Source of the DNA: Corynebacterium sp. 21KM1197
Lineage (GTDB): Bacteria; Actinomycetota; Actinomycetes; Mycobacteriales; Mycobacteriaceae
Assembly: GCF_033783015.1 (NCBI RefSeq)
Contig: NZ_CP123907.1
Coordinates: forward strand, 1,488,001-1,552,000
DNA length: 64,000 bases
Direction of reading: 5' to 3'
The position numbers and the translations under genes are program-made. Shown here one piece after another: positions 31,097 to 38,363 of the stretch (the first letter of the stretch is position 1; each line of letters opens with the position of its first letter). Below the pieces are notes generated by a model. The model saw nothing but the letters and a program-made list of their open reading frames with translations. It did no database searches and was not told the DNA's origin.

Positions 31097-31192
31097 ATGA
31101 CCGCTCTTTTTACCACCTCCGAGCGCATCTCCGACTTCATCCACGTGTGGGGCCTGAGCCTCACCGAGCTGCTGCGCCAGTTTGGCCTCTAA
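31097..31192 (+). CDS. Putative 31-residue amphipathic peptide
   Basis: A short frame MTALFTTSERISDFIHVWG... of 31 codons. AGAAAGG stands eight bases before the ATG, and 65 bases separate it from the preceding gene. Residues 9-29 could form an amphipathic helix (I11, F14, I15, W18, L20, L22, L25, L26, F29 on one side). It stops six bases before the end of the convergent S4 gene. Small cationic/amphipathic peptides of this type include porins PorA/PorH of corynebacteria and phenol-soluble modulins; the resemblance is only general. Codon use and a strong Shine-Dalgarno argue for a real gene. Confidence 0.55.
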   Translation: MTALFTTSERISDFIHVWGLSLTELLRQFGL

Positions 31193-31198
31193 TTTCGC

Positions 31199-31591
31199 CT
31201 AATTCCGCCCCCGCAGCCGGTCAAGCTGGCGGCGCTCCTTTTTGGTGGGCCGCCCGCTGCCGCGATCGCGCTGCGGCAGGCGGATAAATGCCTCCTTGGG
31301 TGGGGGCGGCGGAGTGTGATCCACATAGCACTGTGTGGCCACCGCCGCCCCCACCCGTTTGCGCACGGTGGCGGTGACCTCCACGTCCACCTCCCGGTGA
31401 TGCGCCCACACGCGCACCCGATCCCCGGACACCACCTGCTGAGAGGGCTTCACGCTCTCCCCGTTGATCTTGACGTGCCCGGCGCGGCAGGCGGTGGCCG
31501 CCTCCGAGCGGGTTTTGAGCAGCCGCACGGCCCACACCCAGGCGTCGATACGCACGGGCCCGGCCTCGGGCACGGTTCCCGGCTGCGGCAT
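31199..31591 (-). CDS. S4-domain RNA-binding protein (Hsp15-like)
   Basis: 130 residues from the ATG at 31591. An S4 fold covers about 15-65: VRIDAWVWAVRLLKTRSEA and GHVKINGESVKPSQQVVSGDRVRV. A basic tail with GRPTKKERRQLDRLRGR follows. Hsp15-type proteins bind stalled 50S subunits carrying nascent chains; this role is inferred. The start overlaps the TAA of the upstream membrane gene (TAATG). Confidence 0.85.
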   Translation of the reverse strand: MPQPGTVPEAGPVRIDAWVWAVRLLKTRSEAATACRAGHVKINGESVKPSQQVVSGDRVRVWAHHREVDVEVTATVRKRVGAAVATQCYVDHTPPPPPKEAFIRLPQRDRGSGRPTKKERRQLDRLRGRN

Positions 31592-31827
31592 TAGTCCGCG
31601 TCCTTGTAATTCACGATCTCCCGGATCTTCTTCCGGTGATACAGCGAGGCCACCAGGGTGATCCCCATAATCACCACCATCAGCCACCACATCTGCGTGG
31701 CAAAGACGATCACGCCGAGGCTCGCCACCGCGCCGCCGCTGGCCCACACGAGCATGCTGCGCAGGTGGTGGCGGACGTCCTGTTTGCGGGCCTCGATGGG
31801 GTTATCCGGGCGGGGCTGCATAGTCAT
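31591..31827 (-). CDS. Small two-helix membrane protein (DUF3099-like)
   Basis: About 78 residues: basic start (PRPDNPIEARKQDVRHHLR), two adjacent hydrophobic helices (about 26-44 and 48-65), and a charged tail YHRKKIREIVNYKD. The layout resembles short DUF3099 proteins, but that is a weak match. Starts at 31827 or 31821 are possible; neither has a strong Shine-Dalgarno. TAATG overlap with the S4 gene. Confidence 0.55.
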   Translation of the reverse strand: MTMQPRPDNPIEARKQDVRHHLRSMLVWASGGAVASLGVIVFATQMWWLMVVIMGITLVASLYHRKKIREIVNYKDAD

Positions 31828-31898
31828 GGCGGCCAGTTTACCGTTCCCCCATCCCGCAGCCGCCGCGCATCGCGGCCAACGCACCGAGCCGAGCGCTC

Positions 31899-32525
31899 CT
31901 ACTCCTCCACCCAGGTGCTGCCCGCCTCCTGCGGGGACGCCTGCCCGGAGGTCACCGCGCTGATCGTGTGCGCCAGTTCCTCCCCGGCCCCGGGGTCGGT
32001 GGCCAGGGTCAGGCGCACCTGCTCCCCGTATTCCACGTCGGTGACGGTGATTCCCCTGGCACGCAATTCCGCCTCGTAGCGCCCGGCCTGGGCGTGGGGC
32101 AGGTCGAGCCGCCAGAGTTCCTTACGCGCCCGCCGGGTGCGGGTGACCAGGGGCAGGGCCTCGCCCACGGAGTTGGAGTAGGCGTGCACCAGGCCCCCGG
32201 CTCCGAGCTTGATTCCGCCGAAGTACCGCACCACCACGGCGGCGATGTCGAGCATGCCCGAGCCGCGCAGTTGTTCCAGCATGGGGGTTCCGGCGGTGCC
32301 GGAGGGCTCGCCGTCGTCGGAGGAGCGCTCCACCGGGTTGGCCCCCTCCACGTGGTAGAGGTAGGCGCTGCAATGGTGGCGGGCGTCGGGAAAGGCCGCG
32401 CGCACGGAGTCCACAAAGGCGCGGGCCGAGGCCTCATCGGTGACCCTGGCGATGTGGGTGATAAAGCGGGAGCGCTTGATTTCCATCGTGTGCGTGATGG
32501 TCTGATCGGCGGGACGGAGGTACAT
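31899..32525 (-). CDS. YigZ/IMPACT family protein
   Basis: 208 residues. The N-terminal UPF0029 domain has SRFITHIARVTDEASARAFVD, HHCSAYLY and SDDGEPSGTAGTPML, then VVVRYFGGIKLGAGGLVHAYS, followed by a C-terminal ferredoxin-like domain. These proteins are thought to regulate translation, though the bacterial role is unclear. The ATG at 32525 lies five bases after the ilvA stop codon, so both are likely on one transcript. Confidence 0.9.
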   Translation of the reverse strand: MYLRPADQTITHTMEIKRSRFITHIARVTDEASARAFVDSVRAAFPDARHHCSAYLYHVEGANPVERSSDDGEPSGTAGTPMLEQLRGSGMLDIAAVVVRYFGGIKLGAGGLVHAYSNSVGEALPLVTRTRRARKELWRLDLPHAQAGRYEAELRARGITVTDVEYGEQVRLTLATDPGAGEELAHTISAVTSGQASPQEAGSTWVEE

Positions 32526-32530
32526 GGCGC

Positions 32531-33796
32531 TTAGATCAGGAACTCGTATTCCGGGCTGCCGGGGTGGAGTTGGCGGCAATCCAGGCGGGAGGTATCCATG
32601 CGCCCCAGCAGGGGCTCCAGATCGGCGGCGGCGCTGAGTTGCAGGCCCACCAGGGCGGTGCCGGTTTCCCTATTGTTGCGCTTGAGGTATTCAAAGCGGG
32701 TGATGTCATCGCCCTCGCCCAGCACCTCCTCCAAAAAGTGCCGCAACTGCCCCGGTTCCTGGGGGAAGTTCACCAGGAAGTAGTGCTTGAGCCCCCGGTG
32801 CACCAGGGAGCGCTCCATCACCTCGTTATAGCGCAGCACGTCGTTATTGCCCCCGGAGATAATGCACACCACCACCTCGCCGGGCTGGAGGTTTAGTTCC
32901 CGCAGCGCCGCCACGGAAAGCGCCCCGGCGGGTTCCGCAATGATCCCCTCGTTTTGGTAGAGGTCCAGCATCTCCGTGCACACGGAGCCCTCGGAAACGT
33001 CCATCGCGTGCAGGCGGGAGAGATTGGCCTCCACGACCTCCCAGTTCAAATCGCCCAGGCGTTTGACGGCCGCGCCGTCCACAAAGGGGTCCACGGCGTC
33101 CAGGGTCACCGGGGCGTCGTTACGTATGGCCGCTTGCAGGGAGGCCGCGCCGCGCGGCTCCACCCCCATCACGGCGGTGCGCGGGGCCATGTCCGCCACG
33201 TAACTGAGCACCCCGGAGAGCAGCCCCGCCCCGCCCACGGGCACCACGATGGTGTCTAAGGACTTCCCCTCCGCTGTGAGTTGAGAGAGCACCTCGGCGG
33301 CCACCGTGCCCTGCCCGATGATGGTGGAACGGTTGTCAAAGGGCTCGACCACGGTGGCCCCGCGCGCGGCGGCGTCGGCACGCGCGGCCTGGGCCGCCTC
33401 GTCGAAGCTATCCCCGGTGACCACGAGTTCCACGGCGTCGCCACCGTGCACCCGAATCCGATCCCGCTTCTGCTTAGGCGTTTGGTTGGGCACAAAGATC
33501 TTGCCCTGGATGCCAAAGGTCTTGCAGGCATAGGCCACGCCCTGCGCATGATTGCCTGCCGACGCCGCGACGATCCCCGCCGCGCGCTCCTGCGGGCTTA
33601 ATTGGCTAATGGCGTTCATCGCGCCGCGAATCTTGTAGGAGCGCACGTCCTGCAAGTCCTCCCGCTTGAGGTACACCTGCGCGCCCGTGGCCTCGGAGAG
33701 GCGGGGGCAGTATTGCAGCGGGGTGTGTGCGATCGCGGAGGAAATCCTCGCCTGGGCCAACTGAATATCCGAGGCATGGATCGGCGTGCTACTCAT
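32531..33796 (-). CDS. ilvA: Threonine ammonia-lyase (threonine dehydratase)
   Basis: 421 residues. PLP enzyme converting threonine to 2-oxobutanoate, first step of isoleucine synthesis. The PLP lysine lies in LKREDLQDVRSYKIRGAMNA; SAGNHAQGVAYACK, PVGGAGLLSGV and CIISGGNNDVLRYNEV are visible. A single C-terminal regulatory ACT-like domain (about 335-420) suggests isoleucine feedback control, and the length matches the short actinobacterial biosynthetic type. The ATG at 33796 starts MSSTPIHASDIQLAQ. Confidence 0.95.
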   Translation of the reverse strand: MSSTPIHASDIQLAQARISSAIAHTPLQYCPRLSEATGAQVYLKREDLQDVRSYKIRGAMNAISQLSPQERAAGIVAASAGNHAQGVAYACKTFGIQGKIFVPNQTPKQKRDRIRVHGGDAVELVVTGDSFDEAAQAARADAAARGATVVEPFDNRSTIIGQGTVAAEVLSQLTAEGKSLDTIVVPVGGAGLLSGVLSYVADMAPRTAVMGVEPRGAASLQAAIRNDAPVTLDAVDPFVDGAAVKRLGDLNWEVVEANLSRLHAMDVSEGSVCTEMLDLYQNEGIIAEPAGALSVAALRELNLQPGEVVVCIISGGNNDVLRYNEVMERSLVHRGLKHYFLVNFPQEPGQLRHFLEEVLGEGDDITRFEYLKRNNRETGTALVGLQLSAAADLEPLLGRMDTSRLDCRQLHPGSPEYEFLI

Positions 33797-33908
33797 GCAC
33801 ACGGATTCTAGCCGCTTGCATGCCACCTCCATACGGGTGGTCACTTTAGTATCTTCGCCTACCCCTCACTTATATTGTTTTAGTCAATCCTTTATCAGGA
33901 AAGGTTAT

Positions 33909-34994
33909 ATGTCCATGAAGCGCACCGCACTGGGCACGCTGGGCCTTGCCCTCGCCGCCACCCTCGTCACCCCTGGCATTGCTCAGGCCGCCCCCTCCTC
34001 CAGCGATATTCCCAACCTGGAACGCAACATCACCCTGCCCGTGCCGGAGGACCTCGCCGCCCAGGGCAGCACCGGCATCGTCGCCACCGCCCCCTACAAC
34101 GAGCCCGCCGGGGCCATCCGCACCACCTTCGGCCAGCGCGGCCCGCACCCGGTGGCGGCTACCGACGAAACCCACGAGTGCACCGACCTGGTGTTCTCCG
34201 TGTACAACCAGATCCTGCGCTTCCAGCACGGCGTGCCCGGCGGTGCCCCCTGCTACGACACCTTCCCGGCTGGCGAGGAATCCCCCGTGGGCAGCAAGTT
34301 CATCTACCCCGCCGACATCGCCGCGATGGACAAGGCTCCCCTGGTGATCCTCAGCCCCGGCATCGGTGCCGAGCCGGGCCTGGTTTCCCGCCAGGCCGAA
34401 CTCTATGCCTCCCACGGCTACGTGGTGGCCCTGGGCTACTCCTTTGTGAACTGGTTTGGCTACCAGGTGGAGCGCGCCGCCGCGGAGACCATCGCCGCCA
34501 ACCAGGATGCCTCCTCCCCGCTCTTCGGCAAGATCGACACCTCCCAGACCACCCTGGTGGGCCACTCCGCCGGTGGCGGGGCCGTGGTGCGCGTTTCCGA
34601 GACCCTGGAGCAGGGCGCGCACGCCGCCGGAGACAATAACTTCCACGTCACCGGCGTGGTGGCCGTGAACCCCGGCCCGGCGGACTTTGGCCTGGCCTCC
34701 CCCGCCACCACCAAGCCGGTGCTCTTTGCTCTGGCGGAGAACGAGTCCCTGGTGCCCCACCCGCTCTCCCGCATGCTCTACGACCGCGCCACCGGACCCA
34801 AGTGGTGGGCCGTGGTGAACGGCGCTTATCACGGCACCTTCACCGGCGAGCCCTCCGACTCCGTGCTCGGTGGCCTGGTGCTCTCCTTCGCGGAGTACAC
34901 CACCACCCACAGCCCGCGCAGCACCGAGGTGTACCAGGGCGAGGGCCTGGCGCAGGACTCCGAGCTGCACGGCGTGGAGCGCGCGGGGGTGTAA
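33909..34994 (+). CDS. Secreted alpha/beta hydrolase, lipase or PET-hydrolase-like
   Basis: 361 residues. A signal peptide (KRTALGTLGLALAATLVTPGIAQA) precedes the mature protein. An alpha/beta hydrolase with nucleophile elbow GHSAGGG (Ser about 222), a later Asp/Glu-Glu region and a His in VNGAYHGTF that completes the triad. Loops include VILSPGIGAEPG near the oxyanion hole. It could act on lipids, polyesters or mycolate esters; corynebacterial mycolyltransferases look different, so I call it a hydrolase only. AGGAAAGG precedes the ATG at 33909 (or 33915). Confidence 0.82.
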   Translation: MSMKRTALGTLGLALAATLVTPGIAQAAPSSSDIPNLERNITLPVPEDLAAQGSTGIVATAPYNEPAGAIRTTFGQRGPHPVAATDETHECTDLVFSVYNQILRFQHGVPGGAPCYDTFPAGEESPVGSKFIYPADIAAMDKAPLVILSPGIGAEPGLVSRQAELYASHGYVVALGYSFVNWFGYQVERAAAETIAANQDASSPLFGKIDTSQTTLVGHSAGGGAVVRVSETLEQGAHAAGDNNFHVTGVVAVNPGPADFGLASPATTKPVLFALAENESLVPHPLSRMLYDRATGPKWWAVVNGAYHGTFTGEPSDSVLGGLVLSFAEYTTTHSPRSTEVYQGEGLAQDSELHGVERAGV

Positions 34995-35023
34995 AAGCAG
35001 GGTTCCCACCGCTCCCGTGATCG

Positions 35024-35066
35024 CCCGCCGCCACCTTGAACTACGAGCGGCGGCGGGTTTTCTTTT
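35024..35066 (+). terminator. Rho-independent terminator of secreted hydrolase gene
   Basis: Arms CCCGCCGCC (35024-35032) and GGCGGCGGG (35049-35057) enclose a 16-base loop and are followed by TTTTCTTTT. It lies 30 bases after the hydrolase stop codon and overlaps the 3' end of the convergent MFS gene. Confidence 0.85.
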
Positions 35067-36252
35067 CCAACGAAAAACTCGCAGTTGCCATGAGGCCACC
35101 CGCGATGGCGAGCGCCACCCCCACCCAGGCCGGTGACGTGTAGCCCAGCCCAGCGGAGACGGCCGCGCCGCCCAAAAGCGCCCCCATGCTATTGCCCATG
35201 TTGATGGCGCCCTGGTTGAGCGATCCGGCGAGAGCTTGCCCCTGCGGCATCACATCGACCATGCGGGTTTGGGTTGTGGGTGATAATGACATCGCGGCAG
35301 CACCCACGAGGAAGAAAGATACAAAGAGCCCCACGGGATTCGACGCCACCAGAAGCATCACGAGCAAAGCACAAATCACGGCCCCAAAACCCCCGTACAT
35401 GGCCACCGGCACGCTTTTATCCGCAATAAAACCGCCCAGAAGGTTCCCCACGAACATTCCCACCCCCAGGGTTGCCAGTGCCCAGGGCACCGCCGGTGCC
35501 GATAAGCCCGCCACCTCAGTGGTGAACGTCGAGGCATAGGTATAGATGGCAAACAATGCGCCAAAGCCAATCGCGCTAATCGCAAGTGTTACCCACACAA
35601 GACCATTTTTTAGATGCGCAAACTCACTCCGAACGGAAAAATTCGGATTTCCGGCTTGCCGAGGAACGACGATCAGCGCCAAAGCTGCGGTGACCACCAG
35701 GAGAATCCCCACCAAGGCCACCGCATTGCGCCAACCTATGGCCTGCCCAAGAGCCGTGGCACCGGGCACTCCCGCGAGCGTGGCCAAGGTGAGGCCGGAA
35801 AGAACGAGGGAAATACCTGCGGAACGGCGACCAGGCCCCATCACCTCTGCCGCCACCACAGAGGCCACGCCAAAATACGCCCCGTGCGGAAGCCCCGAGA
35901 GGAATCTTGCGGCTAAGACCAATTCAATATGCGGGAGAAAGGCCGTGGCCACCGCCGCCAGGGAGATCACCAGGAGTAAGCCAACCAGAGCCGTTCTCCG
36001 CTCCCAGCGATTCGCCCACATCGAGACCGTCACCGTGCCCAGCACAACGCCCAGCGCGTAGCTAGTGGCCAGGTAACCGGCCCTGGCAAGAGCGGCCTCA
36101 GTGGATTCCTCATATAACCCAGGAACGAGGTCCTGCGCTATCTCAGGCAGCAGACCAAGGGTGATAAATTCCAGGCACCCGATGGCAAACCCACCAAGAG
36201 CCAGCACCGCCAGCACGGGATATGGGTTAGGGACGCTCCTCGCCTTTGACAT
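35041..36252 (-). CDS. MFS efflux transporter (DHA1 type)
   Basis: 403 residues, 12 helices. MFS motif A variants WANRWERRTA after helix 2 and VFGDKSVPVA-like loop before helix 8 are seen, and LGGFAIGCLEFITLGLLPEIAQ is typical of the drug-export DHA1 branch (AraJ/CmlA-like). Substrate unknown, though transcription divergent from a MerR gene suggests an inducible drug or toxic-compound exporter. Its stop overlaps the terminator of the convergent hydrolase gene. Confidence 0.85.
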   Translation of the reverse strand: MSKARSVPNPYPVLAVLALGGFAIGCLEFITLGLLPEIAQDLVPGLYEESTEAALARAGYLATSYALGVVLGTVTVSMWANRWERRTALVGLLLVISLAAVATAFLPHIELVLAARFLSGLPHGAYFGVASVVAAEVMGPGRRSAGISLVLSGLTLATLAGVPGATALGQAIGWRNAVALVGILLVVTAALALIVVPRQAGNPNFSVRSEFAHLKNGLVWVTLAISAIGFGALFAIYTYASTFTTEVAGLSAPAVPWALATLGVGMFVGNLLGGFIADKSVPVAMYGGFGAVICALLVMLLVASNPVGLFVSFFLVGAAAMSLSPTTQTRMVDVMPQGQALAGSLNQGAINMGNSMGALLGGAAVSAGLGYTSPAWVGVALAIAGGLMATASFSLEKKTRRRS

Positions 36253-36282
36253 AGCCGGTTCCTTTCATCGTCCGCCCGGTGA

Positions 36283-36326
36283 TTGACAGCCCAGAGCATA
36301 AACCTTTACATTGATGTCAATGTCAA
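36283..36326. promoter_or_regulatory. MerR-type divergent promoter and operator
   Basis: Inverted repeat ACATTGA (36308-36314) TG TCAATGT (36317-36323) lies between a minus-strand TTGACA (36321-36326) and TATGCT (36295-36300), leaving about 20 bp between -35 and -10. Such over-long spacing with the dyad between the hexamers is what MerR regulators need in order to activate. It would drive the MFS gene. A plus-strand TTGACA (36283-36288) with a TACATT 18 bp away may serve merR itself. Confidence 0.7.
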
Positions 36327-36353
36327 GTTCACTCCCAATCCCTGGAGCCGCCC

Positions 36354-36722
36354 GTGAAAATTGGAGAACTCTCAGAAGCCAGCAGCGTGCCCACGCGGAT
36401 GCTGCGCTACTACGAGGAAAAGGGGCTCATCTCCTCATCCCGCCTCCCCAACGGCTACCGAGACTATGAGACCGACCAGATTCAGAGAGCAATCCGTGCG
36501 CGCAGCCTCATCAAATCGGGGCTGTCCACCCGCATCGCCCGGCTTGTCTTAGAGTTTGAAAGAAACGAGCGCGTTGAATCTTATACAGAAGCATTTGGCC
36601 AAGAGCTAAAAACGGAATTGACGGCAATAGAGGAACGGATCGACTGCCTCAAGAACACCCGAGTGGTGATCGAGCAATATCTCCGCGATCACATAACACC
36701 CACCGAGGGACACCACCGATAA
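36354..36722 (+). CDS. MerR family transcriptional regulator
   Basis: 122 residues from a GTG at 36354. Winged helix-turn-helix KIGELSEASSVPTRMLRYYEEKGLISSSRLPNGYRDYE, then a dimer coiled coil (about 75-110). It contains one Cys in ERIDCLKN but no metal-binding C-terminal loop, so a drug-type MerR is more likely than a metal sensor. It is read divergently from the MFS exporter, which it probably controls from the shared operator. Confidence 0.85.
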   Translation: MKIGELSEASSVPTRMLRYYEEKGLISSSRLPNGYRDYETDQIQRAIRARSLIKSGLSTRIARLVLEFERNERVESYTEAFGQELKTELTAIEERIDCLKNTRVVIEQYLRDHITPTEGHHR

Positions 36723-36989
36723 TCAGCGAATATCCTCGAGAGCACCCTCTCCGGGTTCCCCGGCAATCCCCAACATCTCATCTATCTCCTCGACACTAAA
36801 AGTTTTCTGCTCTCCGCTGCGTATCTGGCGCACTTGTTCCAGTATGTGTACTTCCCACTCTGCACGGTCTAACCCATATTCCACTGCCCTCCGGATAATC
36901 TCATCGGAAGAACAATCCGCTATCCGCGCGATGCCCACCACACGCTCCCGCATATCCTCCGGCAAATGCACCGTCATCGGTTCGGTCAC
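36723..36989 (-). CDS. Ribbon-helix-helix DNA-binding protein, antitoxin-like
   Basis: About 88 residues from the GTG at 36989, which overlaps the MFS stop as GTGA. TEPMTVHLPEDMRERVVGIARIADCSSDEIIRRAVEYG is an RHH motif with its beta strand near the start. The C-terminal half is acidic and ends EEIDEMLGIAGEPGEG. Such proteins are often antitoxins, but no toxin gene is beside it: the neighbours are merR and a transporter. It may be a lone transcription factor. Confidence 0.65.
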   Translation of the reverse strand: MTEPMTVHLPEDMRERVVGIARIADCSSDEIIRRAVEYGLDRAEWEVHILEQVRQIRSGEQKTFSVEEIDEMLGIAGEPGEGALEDIR

Positions 36990-38323
36990 CCCAGCACCCT
37001 CCCCCGCTGCTCCGGCAGCGTCCAGGCTGCCAACGCCGCGACCACAAAGGCCGCGCCAAAGAGCCCAAAGAGCGCCCCGGTGCCCCACCTGGCCACGATC
37101 GGCGGCACGATGAGCGGCGCGATGATCGAGGCGATGCGCCCAAAACCGGCCGCCGCCCCGGTGCCCGCCCCGCGCACCGCCGTGGGATAGAGTTCCGGCC
37201 CAATGGCATAGAGCGCTCCCCAGGCCCCGAGGTTAAAGAAGCTCAGCAGGCACCCGGCCAGGATAATCAGCGCCACGGAATCCGCGTAACCATATAACCC
37301 AGCAGAAAGCGCCGAGCCCACCAGAAAGACCGTGAGCGTGGCCCGCCGTCCCCACACCTCGATGAGCCAGGCCGCCACCGCGTAACCGGGCAATTGGGCC
37401 AGGGTGATAATCAGGGTGAATTGAAAGGACTTCACCAGGCTAAAACCATCGGCCACCAGCAGGGAGGGAATCCAGATAAACGCGCCGTAGTAACTGAGGT
37501 TAATGCAGAACCACACCACCCACAGCGCCGCCGTGCGTCCGCGCAGGGCCGGGGCCCATATGCTGCGTGCGCCCGCAGCCGTCTCGTCATAACGCTCTTC
37601 TTCTCCGCTCACCGGAGCGGCGTCGATAAGCGCCGCCTCACGCTCGAACTCCGCCACGATCTTCTCCGCTTCCTCGTGCCGCCCCCGCGATTCGAGGAAG
37701 CGCACCGATTCCGGTAGCCGCAGCCGCACGTACAGCGCGTAGATCGCGGGCACGCACCCCAGGGCCAGCGCCCAGCGCCAGCCGCTCTCCGAGGCCGAAA
37801 CCACAAAGGCCCCGATGGCCGCCGCCACGATCCACCCCAGCGCCCAGAAGGCTTCCAGGAGCACCACCAGACGGCCGCGCAGGCGGCGCGGGGCGAACTC
37901 CGAGATCAGCGTGGAGGCCACGGGGAGTTCCGCGCCGAGACCCAGGCCCACGATGAAGCGCAGCGCCATGAGTGCGACAAGCGACGTCGCTAAGGCGGAG
38001 GTCCCCGTGGCCAGCCCGTAGACGAGCAGGGTGGCGGCAAAGACCTGCCTGCGGCCTAGCCTATCCGCGAGCAGCCCGCCCAAGGTCGCGCCCAGGGCCA
38101 TGCCGATGAAGCCGATGGAGGCCAGCCAGGAGGTTTGGGTGTGGCTCAGGCCCCAGTGGGTGGCCAGGGCCGCCATGATGAAGGAGATGAGGCCCACGTC
38201 CATGGCGTCGAGCGCCCAGCCGATGCCGGAGCCCCACAGCATCTTCTTGTGTTTAGGGGTAAGCGGCAGGTGATCCAGGCGCTCGTTGCGGCTAAGGTTT
38301 TCCCCGGAAACATTGCGCTGCAT
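36986..38323 (-). CDS. MFS transporter, NiaP-like (niacin or aromatic acid uptake)
   Basis: 445 residues, 12 helices. N-terminal RNERLDHLPLTPKHKK and GIGWALDAMDVGLISFIMAAL are characteristic of NiaP and aromatic-acid symporters of the sugar-porter branch. A GLGAELPVASTLISEFAPRRLRGR loop contains the sugar-porter/MFS signature. A central hydrophilic loop holds 230-265. The ATG at 38323 follows 40 bases after the dnaE1 stop codon. Substrate assignment is by resemblance only. Confidence 0.75.
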   Translation of the reverse strand: MQRNVSGENLSRNERLDHLPLTPKHKKMLWGSGIGWALDAMDVGLISFIMAALATHWGLSHTQTSWLASIGFIGMALGATLGGLLADRLGRRQVFAATLLVYGLATGTSALATSLVALMALRFIVGLGLGAELPVASTLISEFAPRRLRGRLVVLLEAFWALGWIVAAAIGAFVVSASESGWRWALALGCVPAIYALYVRLRLPESVRFLESRGRHEEAEKIVAEFEREAALIDAAPVSGEEERYDETAAGARSIWAPALRGRTAALWVVWFCINLSYYGAFIWIPSLLVADGFSLVKSFQFTLIITLAQLPGYAVAAWLIEVWGRRATLTVFLVGSALSAGLYGYADSVALIILAGCLLSFFNLGAWGALYAIGPELYPTAVRGAGTGAAAGFGRIASIIAPLIVPPIVARWGTGALFGLFGAAFVVAALAAWTLPEQRGRVLG

Positions 38324-38363
38324 AGCCACACTGTAATCGCAGCGGCCATGCGCGCACGGGATT

